64,000 nucleotides of DNA, taken from the NCBI GenBank assembly GCA_963711505.1, contig CAVQEJ010000006.1, forward strand, positions 349,693 through 413,692. The letters run 5' to 3'. Origin of the DNA: JAGWRA01 sp963711505 (GTDB taxonomy: Bacteria; Acidobacteriota; Vicinamibacteria; Vicinamibacterales; CAVVIG01). Both the position numbers and the translations under genes were made by a program. Below, one piece after another: positions 44,520-52,763 of this stretch (position 1 is its first letter; every line of letters begins with the position of its first letter). A model generated the notes under the pieces. The model did no database searches. It worked only from the letters and a program-made list of their open reading frames with translations, and was not told where the DNA came from.

Positions 44520-45704
44520 TTGCGTCCTCGACTCCCCTTCGCCCTTGCCGGACTCTGCGTGCTGCTGTCGGCCGGCATCGCCGCCGCCAGCGAGGCCCCG
44601 GCCGCCAGCCCCTCGACCGGCCCGTACCTGACCTCGACGGCGGCCGGCGCCGCGGTTGTGGCCGCAGCCGCGCAGCGCACCGGCCCCGGCTGCCTGGCAT
44701 CCGACCGTGAAGCTCGGCGGATACGTGCAGGGCGAATTCGACGCCGGCGCCCGCGGCGACACGCGCTTCCCCGAATCCGACCGCTTCTTCCTGCGCCGGG
44801 CGCGCGTCACGGTGAGCGGCTCGGTGCTGCCGACGCTGCAGTACCGGATCCAGGCCGACTTCGCCGGCGGCCTCGGCTCGGCCAGCAGCATCAAGGCGGC
44901 GCTCACCGACGGCTACATCGAGTGGACCAGGTTCGCGCACGCGCACGTGCGCGTCGGCCAGTTCAAGTCTCCCTTCGGCCGCGAATGGCTCATTCCCAGC
45001 ACGCAGCTCGTCATGGCCGAGCGGACGCTGGCCACCGACCTGCTGACGGTCAATCGCCAGATCGGCGCCATGGTGACCGGCAACGCCGAAGGCGGCCGCC
45101 TCGGCTACCGGGCCGGCCTGTTCAACGGCAATGGCCGGAACACGACGGTCAACGACAACGGCCGCTTCATGTACATCGTCCGGGGCACGGCGATGCCGTG
45201 GCAGCGAGCCGCAGCGTCGGGTCGCTCGAGGTCGGCGCCAACGCGTACTGGTCGAGCGACACCCGCCTGTCGATGAAGAGCGACTTCGGCCTCGATTCGA
45301 CGCCGGCCACGCCCGGCGCCGACAACCTGTTTACCGGCAAGCGGGTCGGCGTGGGTGTCGACTCCAGCTACACGCGCGGCATCTGGCGCGTCGACGCCGA
45401 GTTCCTGCGCGTCCGCTTCGAGCAGCAGAACGGCGCGGCGCAGCCCGACGTCATCAGCCGCGGGTGGTACGTCACGCCCGGCGCGTTCGTGTACCGCCGC
45501 CTGGTGCAGGTGATGGGAAGCTACCAGCAGTTCCAGCCCGATACCGGCCTCAGCGGCAACGTGACGAAGACCTGGCTGGCCGGCGTGAACTACTACGCGC
45601 GGGGCAACAACGCGAAGCTGATCGTCGACTACCTGTGGGTCGATGCGCCGCTCGATCCCGGCGAGCACCAGAAGCTGCTGGCGCAGATGCAGGTGGTGTT
45701 CTGA
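44520..45704 (+). CDS. OprO/OprP-type porin, frame-broken
   Basis: About 395 aa. TTG start at 44520 with GGAGG eight bases upstream; signal peptide FALAGLCVLLSAGIAAAS. Barrel strands typical of phosphate-selective porins: VKLGGYVQGEFDAG, FFLRRARVTVSGSVLPTLQYRIQADF, YIEWTRFAHAHVRVGQFKSPFGREWL, and a C-terminal KLIVDYLWVD ... QMQVVF. Frame breaks near 44696 and 45203. OprO/P porins are oxyanion channels; placed between modABC and a Mop-domain regulator, this one may admit molybdate (inference). Confidence 0.82.
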   Translation: MRPRLPFALAGLCVLLSAGIAAASEAPAASPSTGPYLTSTAAGAAVVAAAAQRTGPGCLASDREARRIRAGRIRRRRPRRHALPRIRPLLPAPGARHGERLGAADAAVPDPGRLRRRPRLGQQHQGGAHRRLHRVDQVRARARARRPVQVSLRPRMAHSQHAARHGRADAGHRPADGQSPDRRHGDRQRRRRPPRLPGRPVQRQWPEHDGQRQRPLHVHRPGHGDAVAASRSVGSLEVGANAYWSSDTRLSMKSDFGLDSTPATPGADNLFTGKRVGVGVDSSYTRGIWRVDAEFLRVRFEQQNGAAQPDVISRGWYVTPGAFVYRRLVQVMGSYQQFQPDTGLSGNVTKTWLAGVNYYARGNNAKLIVDYLWVDAPLDPGEHQKLLAQMQVVF

Positions 45705-45713
45705 CGCCTCCGT

Positions 45714-45825
45714 CTCCGGTCTTCAGTCTCCGGTCTCCCGTCCAGTCCGCCGAGCTGACGCTCGGCGGCTACGAACTCCAGACACAGGACCGGCGACCGT
45801 AGACCGAAGACTGTAGACAGGCTTT
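45714..45825. repeat. Degenerate repeat block with REP-C palindrome
   Basis: GGTCTTCAGTCTCCGGTCTC words, then a perfect 9-bp palindrome CCGCCGAGC-TGAC-GCTCGGCGG followed by CTAC (45747-45773; GTAG head on the minus strand), then GACCGTAGACCGAAGACTG words up to the next gene. Confidence 0.65.
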
Positions 45826-45829
45826 GATC

Positions 45830-46297
45830 ATGCTCCTGACCGTCAGTGAGGCAGCCGAGCGGCTGGGCGTCAGCTACTCGACGCTGAAACAGTGGATCTA
45901 CAAGGGCGCGATCCGCACGAGCACGACGGCCGGCGGACATCACCGGATCGCCGACTCGGAGGTGGAGCGCCTGCTCGCCCGCCAGGACCGGCCGGCACGC
46001 AAGCGGCCGGCACGCCAGGACGCGGCGCCGATCATCGTCTCGATCAGCGGCCGGAACCAGCTGCGGGGCATCGTTGACGAGATCCGGGTCAGCGGCGTGC
46101 TCGCGCAAGTCCGGCTGCGCATCGGCGACCAGCGGCTGACGGCGGTGATCACGCGCGATGCGGTCGAGGAGCTCCGGCTGAAGCGCGGCGACGAGGCGAT
46201 GGCGATCGTCAAGTCGACCGAGGTGATGATCGCCCGCGAGGCCGACATCCCGCAGGCCGGCCGATCCGCACCGCGCGCGGGCCGCAAGGCGCGCTGA
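45830..46297 (+). CDS. HTH (excisionase/MerR-type) plus TOBE/Mop-domain regulator
   Basis: 155 aa. N-terminal helix-turn-helix of the HTH_17 type (LLTVSEAAERLGVSYSTLKQWIYKGAIRTSTTAGGHHRI, about 1-45), an Arg/Ala linker, and a C-terminal molybdenum-pterin (Mop/TOBE) domain: SISGRNQLRGIVDEIRVSGV, AQVRLRIGDQRLTAVITRDAV, LRLKRGDEAMAIVKSTEVMI. A one-component molybdate sensor analogous to ModE but with an unrelated DNA-binding domain. Context with modABC and the porin supports this. ATG 45830 preferred over TTG 45824. Confidence 0.85.
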   Translation: MLLTVSEAAERLGVSYSTLKQWIYKGAIRTSTTAGGHHRIADSEVERLLARQDRPARKRPARQDAAPIIVSISGRNQLRGIVDEIRVSGVLAQVRLRIGDQRLTAVITRDAVEELRLKRGDEAMAIVKSTEVMIAREADIPQAGRSAPRAGRKAR

Positions 46298-46356
46298 CCG
46301 CCTGCGACATCCGTCGGACGCCGGCGAACTCCCGTTCCGCTCAGGTCGTCACGCTA

Positions 46357-46692
46357 TCAACTGATCAGTGACGGCAGGCCGAACGTCCCGTCGACGGCCT
46401 CCACGAAGGTCCGCTCCTCGCGCAGGATCAATCGCTGGCTCTGCGCCATCCTGAAGTTCGCGACCGATTCCGGATCGGTCCGCAGCCGCGCGCGGTACGC
46501 CTCGTACGCGGCAAGGCTCTCGAACGCCACCAGCCCCCACGCCACGTCGTTGGTGCCCTCGCACGGCAGGAAGTAGCCGACGAGATGTCCGCCCAGCCGG
46601 GGGATGATCCGCCCCCAGTTCTCGGCATAGGTCCGGAACGCGTCGCGCTGAAACGGATCGATCTGGTACCGGATGAAGCAGGTGATCGTCAT
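46357..46692 (-). CDS. NIPSNAP-family protein
   Basis: 111-aa dimeric alpha/beta-barrel protein: MTITCFIRYQIDPFQRDAF, GGHLVGYFLPCEGTNDVAWGLVAF, YEAYRARLRTDPESVANF, EERTFVEAV. Function unknown in bacteria. Divergent from the ArsR-type regulator 66 bases away, which may control it. Confidence 0.85.
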   Translation of the reverse strand: MTITCFIRYQIDPFQRDAFRTYAENWGRIIPRLGGHLVGYFLPCEGTNDVAWGLVAFESLAAYEAYRARLRTDPESVANFRMAQSQRLILREERTFVEAVDGTFGLPSLIS

Positions 46693-46723
46693 TCTGTCGC
46701 CTCCCTGCCCGCCAGTGTGCCGG

Positions 46724-46752
46724 TTGCCAGACGATTACACTTCGCCTACCAT
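46724..46752 (+). promoter_or_regulatory. Promoter of the ArsR-type gene, predicted leaderless
   Basis: TTGCCA (46724-46729), exactly 17 bases, TACCAT (46747-46752), then the ATG seven bases later. No Shine-Dalgarno can fit, so the transcript probably begins at the start codon. Confidence 0.6.
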
Positions 46753-46758
46753 CGAAAT

Positions 46759-47454
46759 ATGAATGTCGACGTCGGCGACGCGGCCGTCGCGCGCATTGCC
46801 GCCGCCATCGGCGAGCCGGCGCGGGCCCGCATGCTCTACGGCCTGCTCGACGGCCGGGCACGGACCGCCACCGAGCTGGCCGTCCTCGCCGAGGTCAGCC
46901 CGTCGACCGCCAGCGCCCACCTGCACCGGCTGAAGTCGGAGCGACTCGTCACCGTGTCGTCTCAGGGCCGGCATCGCTATTACGGACTGCAGGACGCCGG
47001 CGTCGCGGCGCTGCTCGAGGCGCTGAACGTCGTCGCCGGCAGCCCCCAGCCGTTCGCCCCGCGCACGCCCGGCCGGCTGCGGGCGGCGCGCACCTGCTAC
47101 GACCACATTGCCGGCACACTCGGCGTCGGGCTTCACGATGCGTTCGTCGCGTCGCGCTGGCTGTCGCCGGCGCCCGGCGGCGATGCCGCGTACGACGTGA
47201 CGCCAGCCGGCGCAGCGGCGTTCGCCGCGCTCGGCATCGACGTCGACGGCGCGCGGGCCCGGCGCCGCCGCTTCGCGTTCCCCTGCGTCGACTGGAGCGA
47301 GCGGCGCCCGCACGTCGCGGGAGCCCTCGGCTCGGCCATCCTGCAGCTCGCCCTGGATCGAAAGTGGGTCGTCCGCGATCTCGACAGCCGGGCCCTCGAG
47401 GTCACGAGCCGCGGACGACGGGACCTGCGCGCGCGGTTCGGTCTCCACGTCTGA
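46759..47454 (+). CDS. ArsR-type winged-helix regulator with C-terminal domain
   Basis: 231 aa. N-terminal wHTH: IAAAIGEPARARMLYGLLDG, ATELAVLAEVSPSTASAHLHRLKSERLVTVSSQGRHRYYGL. A C-terminal half (100-231) with a possible effector domain: CYDHIAGTLGVGLHDAF and CVDWSERRPHVAGALGSAIL, as in the longer ArsR subgroup found beside NIPSNAP or antibiotic-biosynthesis monooxygenase genes. There is no metal-binding CxC. Start chosen from the close promoter. Confidence 0.85.
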   Translation: MNVDVGDAAVARIAAAIGEPARARMLYGLLDGRARTATELAVLAEVSPSTASAHLHRLKSERLVTVSSQGRHRYYGLQDAGVAALLEALNVVAGSPQPFAPRTPGRLRAARTCYDHIAGTLGVGLHDAFVASRWLSPAPGGDAAYDVTPAGAAAFAALGIDVDGARARRRRFAFPCVDWSERRPHVAGALGSAILQLALDRKWVVRDLDSRALEVTSRGRRDLRARFGLHV

Positions 47455-47663
47455 AGGGCGCCGGGCTGCGCGACCGCACCGAGCGCCCCCTCTCTCCGAA
47501 CGATGTCCGCCGGGGCCGCATCTCCTACCGCTGGTCGTAGTTAGCTCATCCGGCTACACTCGAATGCAGCTCATCAGTGTCCAGCGGGGCGAGGCCAGAC
47601 CCCACCCCGGGACATCGGGCCTCTTTCCTCCCGTATATCAGACATTTTCGAGGGGGTTGTTCC

Positions 47664-49826
47664 GTGAAATCCGTCCGTACTGCCTGTGTCGTTGCCCTCG
47701 CGTCCGCCGTCGCACTCGCTGTCGCGCCATCCGTCCGGGCTCAGGCTTCAGGGGCCCAGTCGACGACGGGCCAGTCGCAGGCCCAGGAGCCGCAGCGGTT
47801 CGACACGTCGGTGGTCGTCACCGCGAGCCGCACACAGGAGAAGAAGGCGCAGGCCCCCGCCAGCATCGTGGTCATCACGGGCGAGACGCTGCAGGCGCGC
47901 GGCGCGCAGACGCTGTCCGACGCGCTGGCGTTCCTGCCGGGGCTCGAAATCTCGCACGGCGCCGACGAAGGGCCGCAGGGAACCGGCGTCTCGCTCTGGG
48001 GGCTGCGCGAATTCGACGCCTACGCCATCTTCATCGACGGCGTGCCGGTCGGCGGGGCCTACAACCCGAACACCGCGTACGTGCCGATCGAGGACATCGA
48101 TCGCATCGAGGTCCAGAAAGGGCCCAACGCGGTGCTCTACGGCCAGACGGCGTTCGCCGGCGTGATCCAGGTGTTCACGAAGACCGCGCGCGCGGGACAC
48201 AAGGGCGAGATTGCGGGCGGAGGCGGCTCGCTCGGACAGGCGGTGGGCTCGGGCTCGATCGACCTGTTGTCGGGCTCGGGTCGGCTGCTGCGGATGTCAT
48301 TCTACGGTCGTCGGAGCAGCGGCTGGCAGCCGCGGGCCGGCGAGCACGAAGAGCGGTTCGACCTGAACTACGCGAAGCCGCTCGCCGGCGGCGGCGAGAT
48401 GCGCATCATCGGCATGGTCGCCGACCGCACGCAGGGGTTCGGCGCGCCGTACCCGCGCAAGGACAACAGCGCCGACCTGTTCCCCGGGGTCTCGCTCGGT
48501 TACAACTACGCAGTCACCGATGCCGAGGTCGCCGATCGGCTCGCGATGGGGATCTTCCACCTCGACAAGCACCTCGGCAACAATCTCTCCTTCGTGAATA
48601 CGAGCAGCGTCTCGTTCGACAACCAACGGAAGATCCGCAGCTTCGTCACCAGCATCGACTCCGTGCCCTTCCCGGCCGCCGGACAATCGTTGTTCCCCAA
48701 GCAGCTCGACATCTTCGAGGACGCCCACCTCGAGTGGCGCCAGCCGCTCGCGGGGCGCCACAGCCTGTTCCAGGCCGGCGGCAGCTATCAGTACGGCCGC
48801 ATCGAAGCGCCGGCACGGCTGTTCGACTACCAGGTGTCGCCCGGCAATCCGAATCCGCCGAGCTCGACGTCGCTCGCTGCGGACGAAACGGAGTACTTCA
48901 ACCGGCGCGACTTCGCCGGCGTCTACGCGTACGAAGAAGTCGACGCGCTGCCGCGGCTCACGCTGTCTGGCGGCGTCCGCGTCGACATGACGCGCGAGCA
49001 CCAGCGGATCGGCGGCGACCTGCCCGGCGAGGCCGGCATCGACGACAGCGCCACCCACACCGCCGCCAGCTACAAGGGCGCTGCCACGCTGCAGCTGGTC
49101 ACCGGCCAGCCGTACTACGCGAACCTGTTCGGCTCGTACAACCACGCGTTCAAGCCGGCGGCGGTGAACTTCGGCGAGCCCGACGCGGCCCATCCCATCC
49201 TGAAGCCCGAGACCGCCGACGCGGTCGAAGGCGGCGTCAAGATCGGCACGACCGACGGCCGGGTCGACCTCGAGGCCTCGGTCTTCCGGATGAACTTCAA
49301 GAACCTGGTCGTCAGCCAGGTCTCGTCGAGCGGCGCGGTCACGCTGCTGAACGCGGGCGCAGAGCGGTTCCAGGGATTCGAGTTCGACGGCGGCTTCGTT
49401 CCGGTGGCGGGCGTGCCGCTCCACCTCTCGGTCGGCTACGCGTACCACAACCCGATCTTCACCTCGTTCACCACGGTGAACGAGGCGGGCGACCCACTCG
49501 TGCTCGACGGCAAGCACCTCGAGCTCGCCCCGAAGAATCTCGTGACGGCCGCCATCGACTACGGCCGCACCGAGGGCTGGGGCGGCTTCCTCGCCCTGCA
49601 CGCGGCCACGAAGCGACCGATCGACCGCCGCAACACCGCCTATGCGCCGGGCTACACGGTGCTCGACGGCGGCCTGTCGTACGGCTTCGGCCGCTACCGC
49701 ATCGTCGGCAGCTTGTACAACCTGACCGACACGCGCTACATCACGGCCGAGAGCGAGCTGGCCGACGCCCAGGTCTACTTCAATGCGCCGCGGCGCGGGT
49801 CGGTGGAGCTGCGTGTCTCGTTCTGA
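47664..49826 (+). CDS. TonB-dependent outer-membrane receptor
   Basis: 720 aa from GTG 47664 (GAGGGGG eight bases upstream); an ATG at 47577 is open but the signal peptide (RTACVVALASAVALAVAPSVRAQ) fits the GTG. TonB-box-like DTSVVVTASR, plug domain with GVSLWGLREFDAYAIFIDGVPV and IDRIEVQKGPNAVLYGQTAFAGVI, then a 22-strand type barrel ending in RGSVELRVSF. Substrate unclear: no siderophore or vitamin genes nearby and no clear riboswitch in the 209-bp upstream spacer. Frame intact. Confidence 0.9.
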   Translation: MKSVRTACVVALASAVALAVAPSVRAQASGAQSTTGQSQAQEPQRFDTSVVVTASRTQEKKAQAPASIVVITGETLQARGAQTLSDALAFLPGLEISHGADEGPQGTGVSLWGLREFDAYAIFIDGVPVGGAYNPNTAYVPIEDIDRIEVQKGPNAVLYGQTAFAGVIQVFTKTARAGHKGEIAGGGGSLGQAVGSGSIDLLSGSGRLLRMSFYGRRSSGWQPRAGEHEERFDLNYAKPLAGGGEMRIIGMVADRTQGFGAPYPRKDNSADLFPGVSLGYNYAVTDAEVADRLAMGIFHLDKHLGNNLSFVNTSSVSFDNQRKIRSFVTSIDSVPFPAAGQSLFPKQLDIFEDAHLEWRQPLAGRHSLFQAGGSYQYGRIEAPARLFDYQVSPGNPNPPSSTSLAADETEYFNRRDFAGVYAYEEVDALPRLTLSGGVRVDMTREHQRIGGDLPGEAGIDDSATHTAASYKGAATLQLVTGQPYYANLFGSYNHAFKPAAVNFGEPDAAHPILKPETADAVEGGVKIGTTDGRVDLEASVFRMNFKNLVVSQVSSSGAVTLLNAGAERFQGFEFDGGFVPVAGVPLHLSVGYAYHNPIFTSFTTVNEAGDPLVLDGKHLELAPKNLVTAAIDYGRTEGWGGFLALHAATKRPIDRRNTAYAPGYTVLDGGLSYGFGRYRIVGSLYNLTDTRYITAESELADAQVYFNAPRRGSVELRVSF

Positions 49827-49848
49827 GGCGTTGACGCCGCTGACAGCG

Positions 49849-49878
49849 TTGACAGGGCGCGCGCCCGTGAGGTACCGT
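49849..49878 (+). promoter_or_regulatory. his operon promoter
   Basis: TTGACA (49849-49854), 18 bases, TACCGT (49873-49878). Predicted start about 49885, a few bases before the leader-peptide ATG. Confidence 0.6.
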
Positions 49879-49888
49879 AACTGACGTC

Positions 49889-49972
49889 ATGACGCTCGCC
49901 GGTCGCCACCATCACGTGCATCACCATCACCACCGCAGCAGCGGTCGGGAGGGGTTCGCGCGCATGGGCTAG
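49889..49972 (+). CDS. hisL: Histidine operon leader peptide
   Basis: 27-codon gene MTLAGR-HHHVHHHHH-RSSGREGFARMG ending TAG. Eight His within nine consecutive codons, between a promoter and the terminator that precedes hisI. This is the classic arrangement for transcription attenuation: ribosome stalling at His codons under His-tRNA shortage would favour an antiterminator over the 50007 hairpin. The sequence GGCCGACAGGCCGG just after the stop could pair with part of the terminator stem, but I have not folded it. Confidence 0.88.
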   Translation: MTLAGRHHHVHHHHHRSSGREGFARMG

Positions 49973-50006
49973 GCCGACAGGCCGGTTTCAACCAGGATTC
50001 GAAAGA

Positions 50007-50036
50007 AGCCCCGCCGCACCCCGGCGGGGCTTTTTG
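50007..50036 (+). terminator. his attenuator terminator
   Basis: AGCCCCGCCG / CGGCGGGGCT (50007-50016 and 50022-50031), 5-base loop, then TTTTTGTTTTT. It lies 35 bases after the leader-peptide stop and 32 bases before hisI. Confidence 0.9.
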
Positions 50037-50068
50037 TTTTTCAGGGCACGAACGACCAGGACAAGGAT

Positions 50069-50401
50069 ATGGACTTTTCTAAACTCGACGGACTGATTCC
50101 GGCCGTCATCCAGGACGAACAGAGCGGCGAGGTGCTGATGGTCGGCTTCATGAACCAGGAAGCGCTCGACCTGACGCGCCAGACCGGGTTCGCCACCTTC
50201 TTCAGCCGCACCCGCAACAAGCTGTGGATGAAGGGCGAGACCTCGGGCAACAAGCTCGAGGTGCGCGAGCTGCTCGTCGACTGCGACGAGGACACGGTGC
50301 TGCTGAAGGTGAAGCGGCTCGGCGACGGCAACGTCTGCCACACCGGCGAGCGCACCTGCTTCTACCGGACGCTGGCGTCGCTCGACACGACGGGCGCGTA
50401 A
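50069..50401 (+). CDS. hisI: Phosphoribosyl-AMP cyclohydrolase
   Basis: 110 aa, cyclohydrolase domain only (no HisE fusion). Third step of histidine synthesis. DGLIPAVIQDEQSGEVLMVGFMN, Zn/Mg ligands in LLVDCDEDTVLLKV and VCHTGERTCFYR. First structural gene after the attenuator. Confidence 0.95.
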   Translation: MDFSKLDGLIPAVIQDEQSGEVLMVGFMNQEALDLTRQTGFATFFSRTRNKLWMKGETSGNKLEVRELLVDCDEDTVLLKVKRLGDGNVCHTGERTCFYRTLASLDTTGA

Positions 50402-50416
50402 CAGCGAAGTGAGCCG

Positions 50417-50491
50417 GCCGCCTTCGCCAAGGCTACGGCGGCTCGCCGAAGCGCACAGCGCGAAGGCGAGGGTTTGGGGCAGAGCCCCGTT
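50417..50491. repeat. REP-like palindrome and GGGGC hairpin between hisI and hisG
   Basis: GCCG-CCTTCGCCAAGG-CTAC-GGCGGC (50417-50442; GTAG head on the minus strand), then GGGGC-AGA-GCCCC-GTTT (50476-50491). The second hairpin resembles a weak terminator lying 16 bases before hisG and could modulate readthrough. Confidence 0.55.
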
Positions 50492-50506
50492 TAATAGAGG
50501 AAACAG

Positions 50507-51397
50507 ATGAAGAAGCTCAAGCTCGGCATTCCGAAAGGCTCCCTGCAGGACGCCACCGTTCAACTCTTCGACCGCGCCGGCTTCCACATGGTCGTCAGCT
50601 CGCGGTCGTACTACCCGAGCATCGACGATGTGGAGATCGAGTGCATGCTGATCCGGGCGCAGGAGATGGCCCGCTACGTCTCCGACGGCGTCCTCGACGC
50701 CGGCCTCACCGGCCAGGACTGGATCGCCGAGCACGAGAACGGCGACGGCACGACCGGCGTGCTCGAGACGATCACCGACCTCATCTACGCGAAGCAGAGC
50801 TTCGGCAAGGTGCGCTGGGTGCTGGCGGCGCCCGACAACTCGCCGTTCCAGACGGTGAAGGACCTCGAGGGCAAGACCATCGCGACCGAGCTGGTGCGCG
50901 TGACGCGCGCGTACTTCGAGCGCCAGAACGTGTCGGTCGACGTCGAGTTCTCCTGGGGCGCCACCGAAGTGAAGCCGCCGGTGCTCGCCGACGCCATCGT
51001 CGAGGCCACCGAGACGGGATCCACGCTGCGCGCGAACCGCCTGCGCATCATCGACACCGTCATGGAGTCCAACCCGCAGCTCATCGCGAACAAGACCGCC
51101 CTGAAGGACGGCTGGAAGCGGACGAAGATCGAGAACATCGCGCTGCTGCTGCGGGCGGCCATCGAGGCGCAGGGACGCGTCGGCCTGATGCTGAACGTGC
51201 TGAGCAGCAACCTCGACGCAATCCTCTCGCTGCTGCCCGCGCTGCAGCGCCCGACCGTCTCGCCGCTGGCCGGCAGCGACTGGGTGGCCGTGAACACCAT
51301 CCTCGAGGAGAAGATGGTGCGCGACCTGATTCCGCGCCTGAAGGCCGCCAACGCGCAGGGGATCGTGGAGTATCCGCTGAACAAGATCGTGATGTGA
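50507..51397 (+). CDS. hisG: ATP phosphoribosyltransferase, long form
   Basis: 296 aa: first and committed enzyme of histidine synthesis. LGIPKGSLQDATVQLFDRAGF, DAGLTGQDWI, the PRPP loop region DAIVEATETGSTLRANRL, and a C-terminal domain of about 75 residues (MLNVLSSNLDAILSLLPALQ) typical of the self-sufficient, His-inhibited long form, which needs no HisZ. GAGG before ATG. Frame intact. Confidence 0.95.
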   Translation: MKKLKLGIPKGSLQDATVQLFDRAGFHMVVSSRSYYPSIDDVEIECMLIRAQEMARYVSDGVLDAGLTGQDWIAEHENGDGTTGVLETITDLIYAKQSFGKVRWVLAAPDNSPFQTVKDLEGKTIATELVRVTRAYFERQNVSVDVEFSWGATEVKPPVLADAIVEATETGSTLRANRLRIIDTVMESNPQLIANKTALKDGWKRTKIENIALLLRAAIEAQGRVGLMLNVLSSNLDAILSLLPALQRPTVSPLAGSDWVAVNTILEEKMVRDLIPRLKAANAQGIVEYPLNKIVM

Positions 51398-51519
51398 ACG
51401 GGAGTAGGCGGTAGGCTATGGGCGGTAGGGCTGGTGCAAGCTCTCGGGACTCGGCACTCGGGCGCTCGCACGTTCTTCAATCTTTGAATTCTTCAATTCG
51501 TCATCAAGGATATTCACCT

Positions 51520-52763
51520 GTGATCGTCGTTTCCTCCACCTCCCCTCGCGTCCGTGACCTCGTCGAACCCGTCCGGCGCCGGCGGCCGGCGCGACGCCGC
51601 GTTTCAGCGGCGTGTGGCCACCATCGTCGAGACCGTCCGGCGCGGCGGCGACGCGGCACTTGCCCGCTACGCCCGGCGAGTTCGACGGCCTCGAGGGCGC
51701 CATCGAGGTGCCGCGGGCCGAGATCGAGGCCGAGGCGAAACGTGCCACGCCCGCCGTCCGCCGTGCGCTGCGCGCCGCGGCAAAGCAGATCAGGACCGTC
51801 GCGAAGCAGCAGCTGCCGAAGGGCTGGCGGGTGAAGGTGGCGCCCGGCGTGACGGTGGAACAGAAAATCCAGCCGCTCGCCCGCGTCGGCTGCTACGTGC
51901 CGGGCGGGCGGTATCCGCTCCCCTCATCCTTATTGATGACCGGGCTGCCGGCGCGGGTCGCCGGCGTCGGCGAAATCGTCGCCGTCTGCCCGAAGCCCGA
52001 TCCGTCCGTCTTCGCCGCGGCGCTGCTCGTCGGCGTCGATCGCTTCTTCCGGATTGGCGGCGCGCATGCCATCGCGGCGCTCGCCTACGGCACGAAGACC
52101 GTGCCGGCCGTCGACAAGATCGTCGGCCCGGGCAACCGCTACGTCGCCACCGCCAAGAATCTCGTGTCGGCCGACTGCCCGATCGACATGCAGGCCGGCC
52201 CGACCGAGATCGTCATCGTGGCCGGGTCTGGCAAGCCGGCCTGGATTGCGGCGGACCTCATCGCGCAGGCCGAGCACGATCCCGACGCCCGCGCCATCTT
52301 CATCACGCCGAGCCGCACGCTGGCCGACCGGGTGGCGAAGGCCGTGGACAAGCGGATGCCGGCCGACGGACCGGCCCGCGAGTCGCTGCGCCGCCACGGC
52401 GTCATCATCGTCACGTCGACGATCGACGAAGCGATGGCGCTGGCGAACCGGATCGCACCGGAGCATCTCGTCGTCGACCGCGAGTCGCTCACGCGCGGCG
52501 AGCTGCGCGCCGGAGCGGTGTTCGTCGGCCCGTACACCGCGCAGGTGGCGGGCGACTATGCCATCGGCTCGAATCACGTGCTGCCGACGGCCGGCGCCGC
52601 CCGCTTCCGCGGCGGGCTGAGCGCCGCCGACTTCGTCCGTGCCGTCTCCGTTCAGCGTCTGACCCGCCGGGGCCTCGCGCGGCTGGCCCCCACGATTGTG
52701 ACCCTCGCCCGCGCCGAAGGACTCGAGGGTCACGCAGCTTCCATCGAGGTGCGACTGTCATGA
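51520..52763 (+). CDS. hisD: Histidinol dehydrogenase, frame-broken
   Basis: About 414 aa, zinc enzyme for the last two oxidations. GTG start 51520 with AGGA upstream: VIVVSSTSPRVRDLVEPVR. After breaks near 51575 and 51677 the frame continues GGRRDAAFQRRVATIVETVR and EFDGLEGAIEVPRAEIEAEA. Hallmarks: RVGCYVPGGRYPLPSSLLMT, GVDRFFRIGGAHAIAALAYG, AGPTEIVIVA, AQAEHDP and GSNHVLPT (zinc/catalytic His). Last codon overlaps hisC (ATGA). Upstream 51398-51519 holds repeat-like words and AT-rich CTTCAAT runs. Confidence 0.92.

Noticed and set aside
47455..47663. Cobalamin or other riboswitch upstream of the TonB-dependent receptor
   Set aside because: No conserved B12-box or other aptamer core was recognisable, and the spacer is short.
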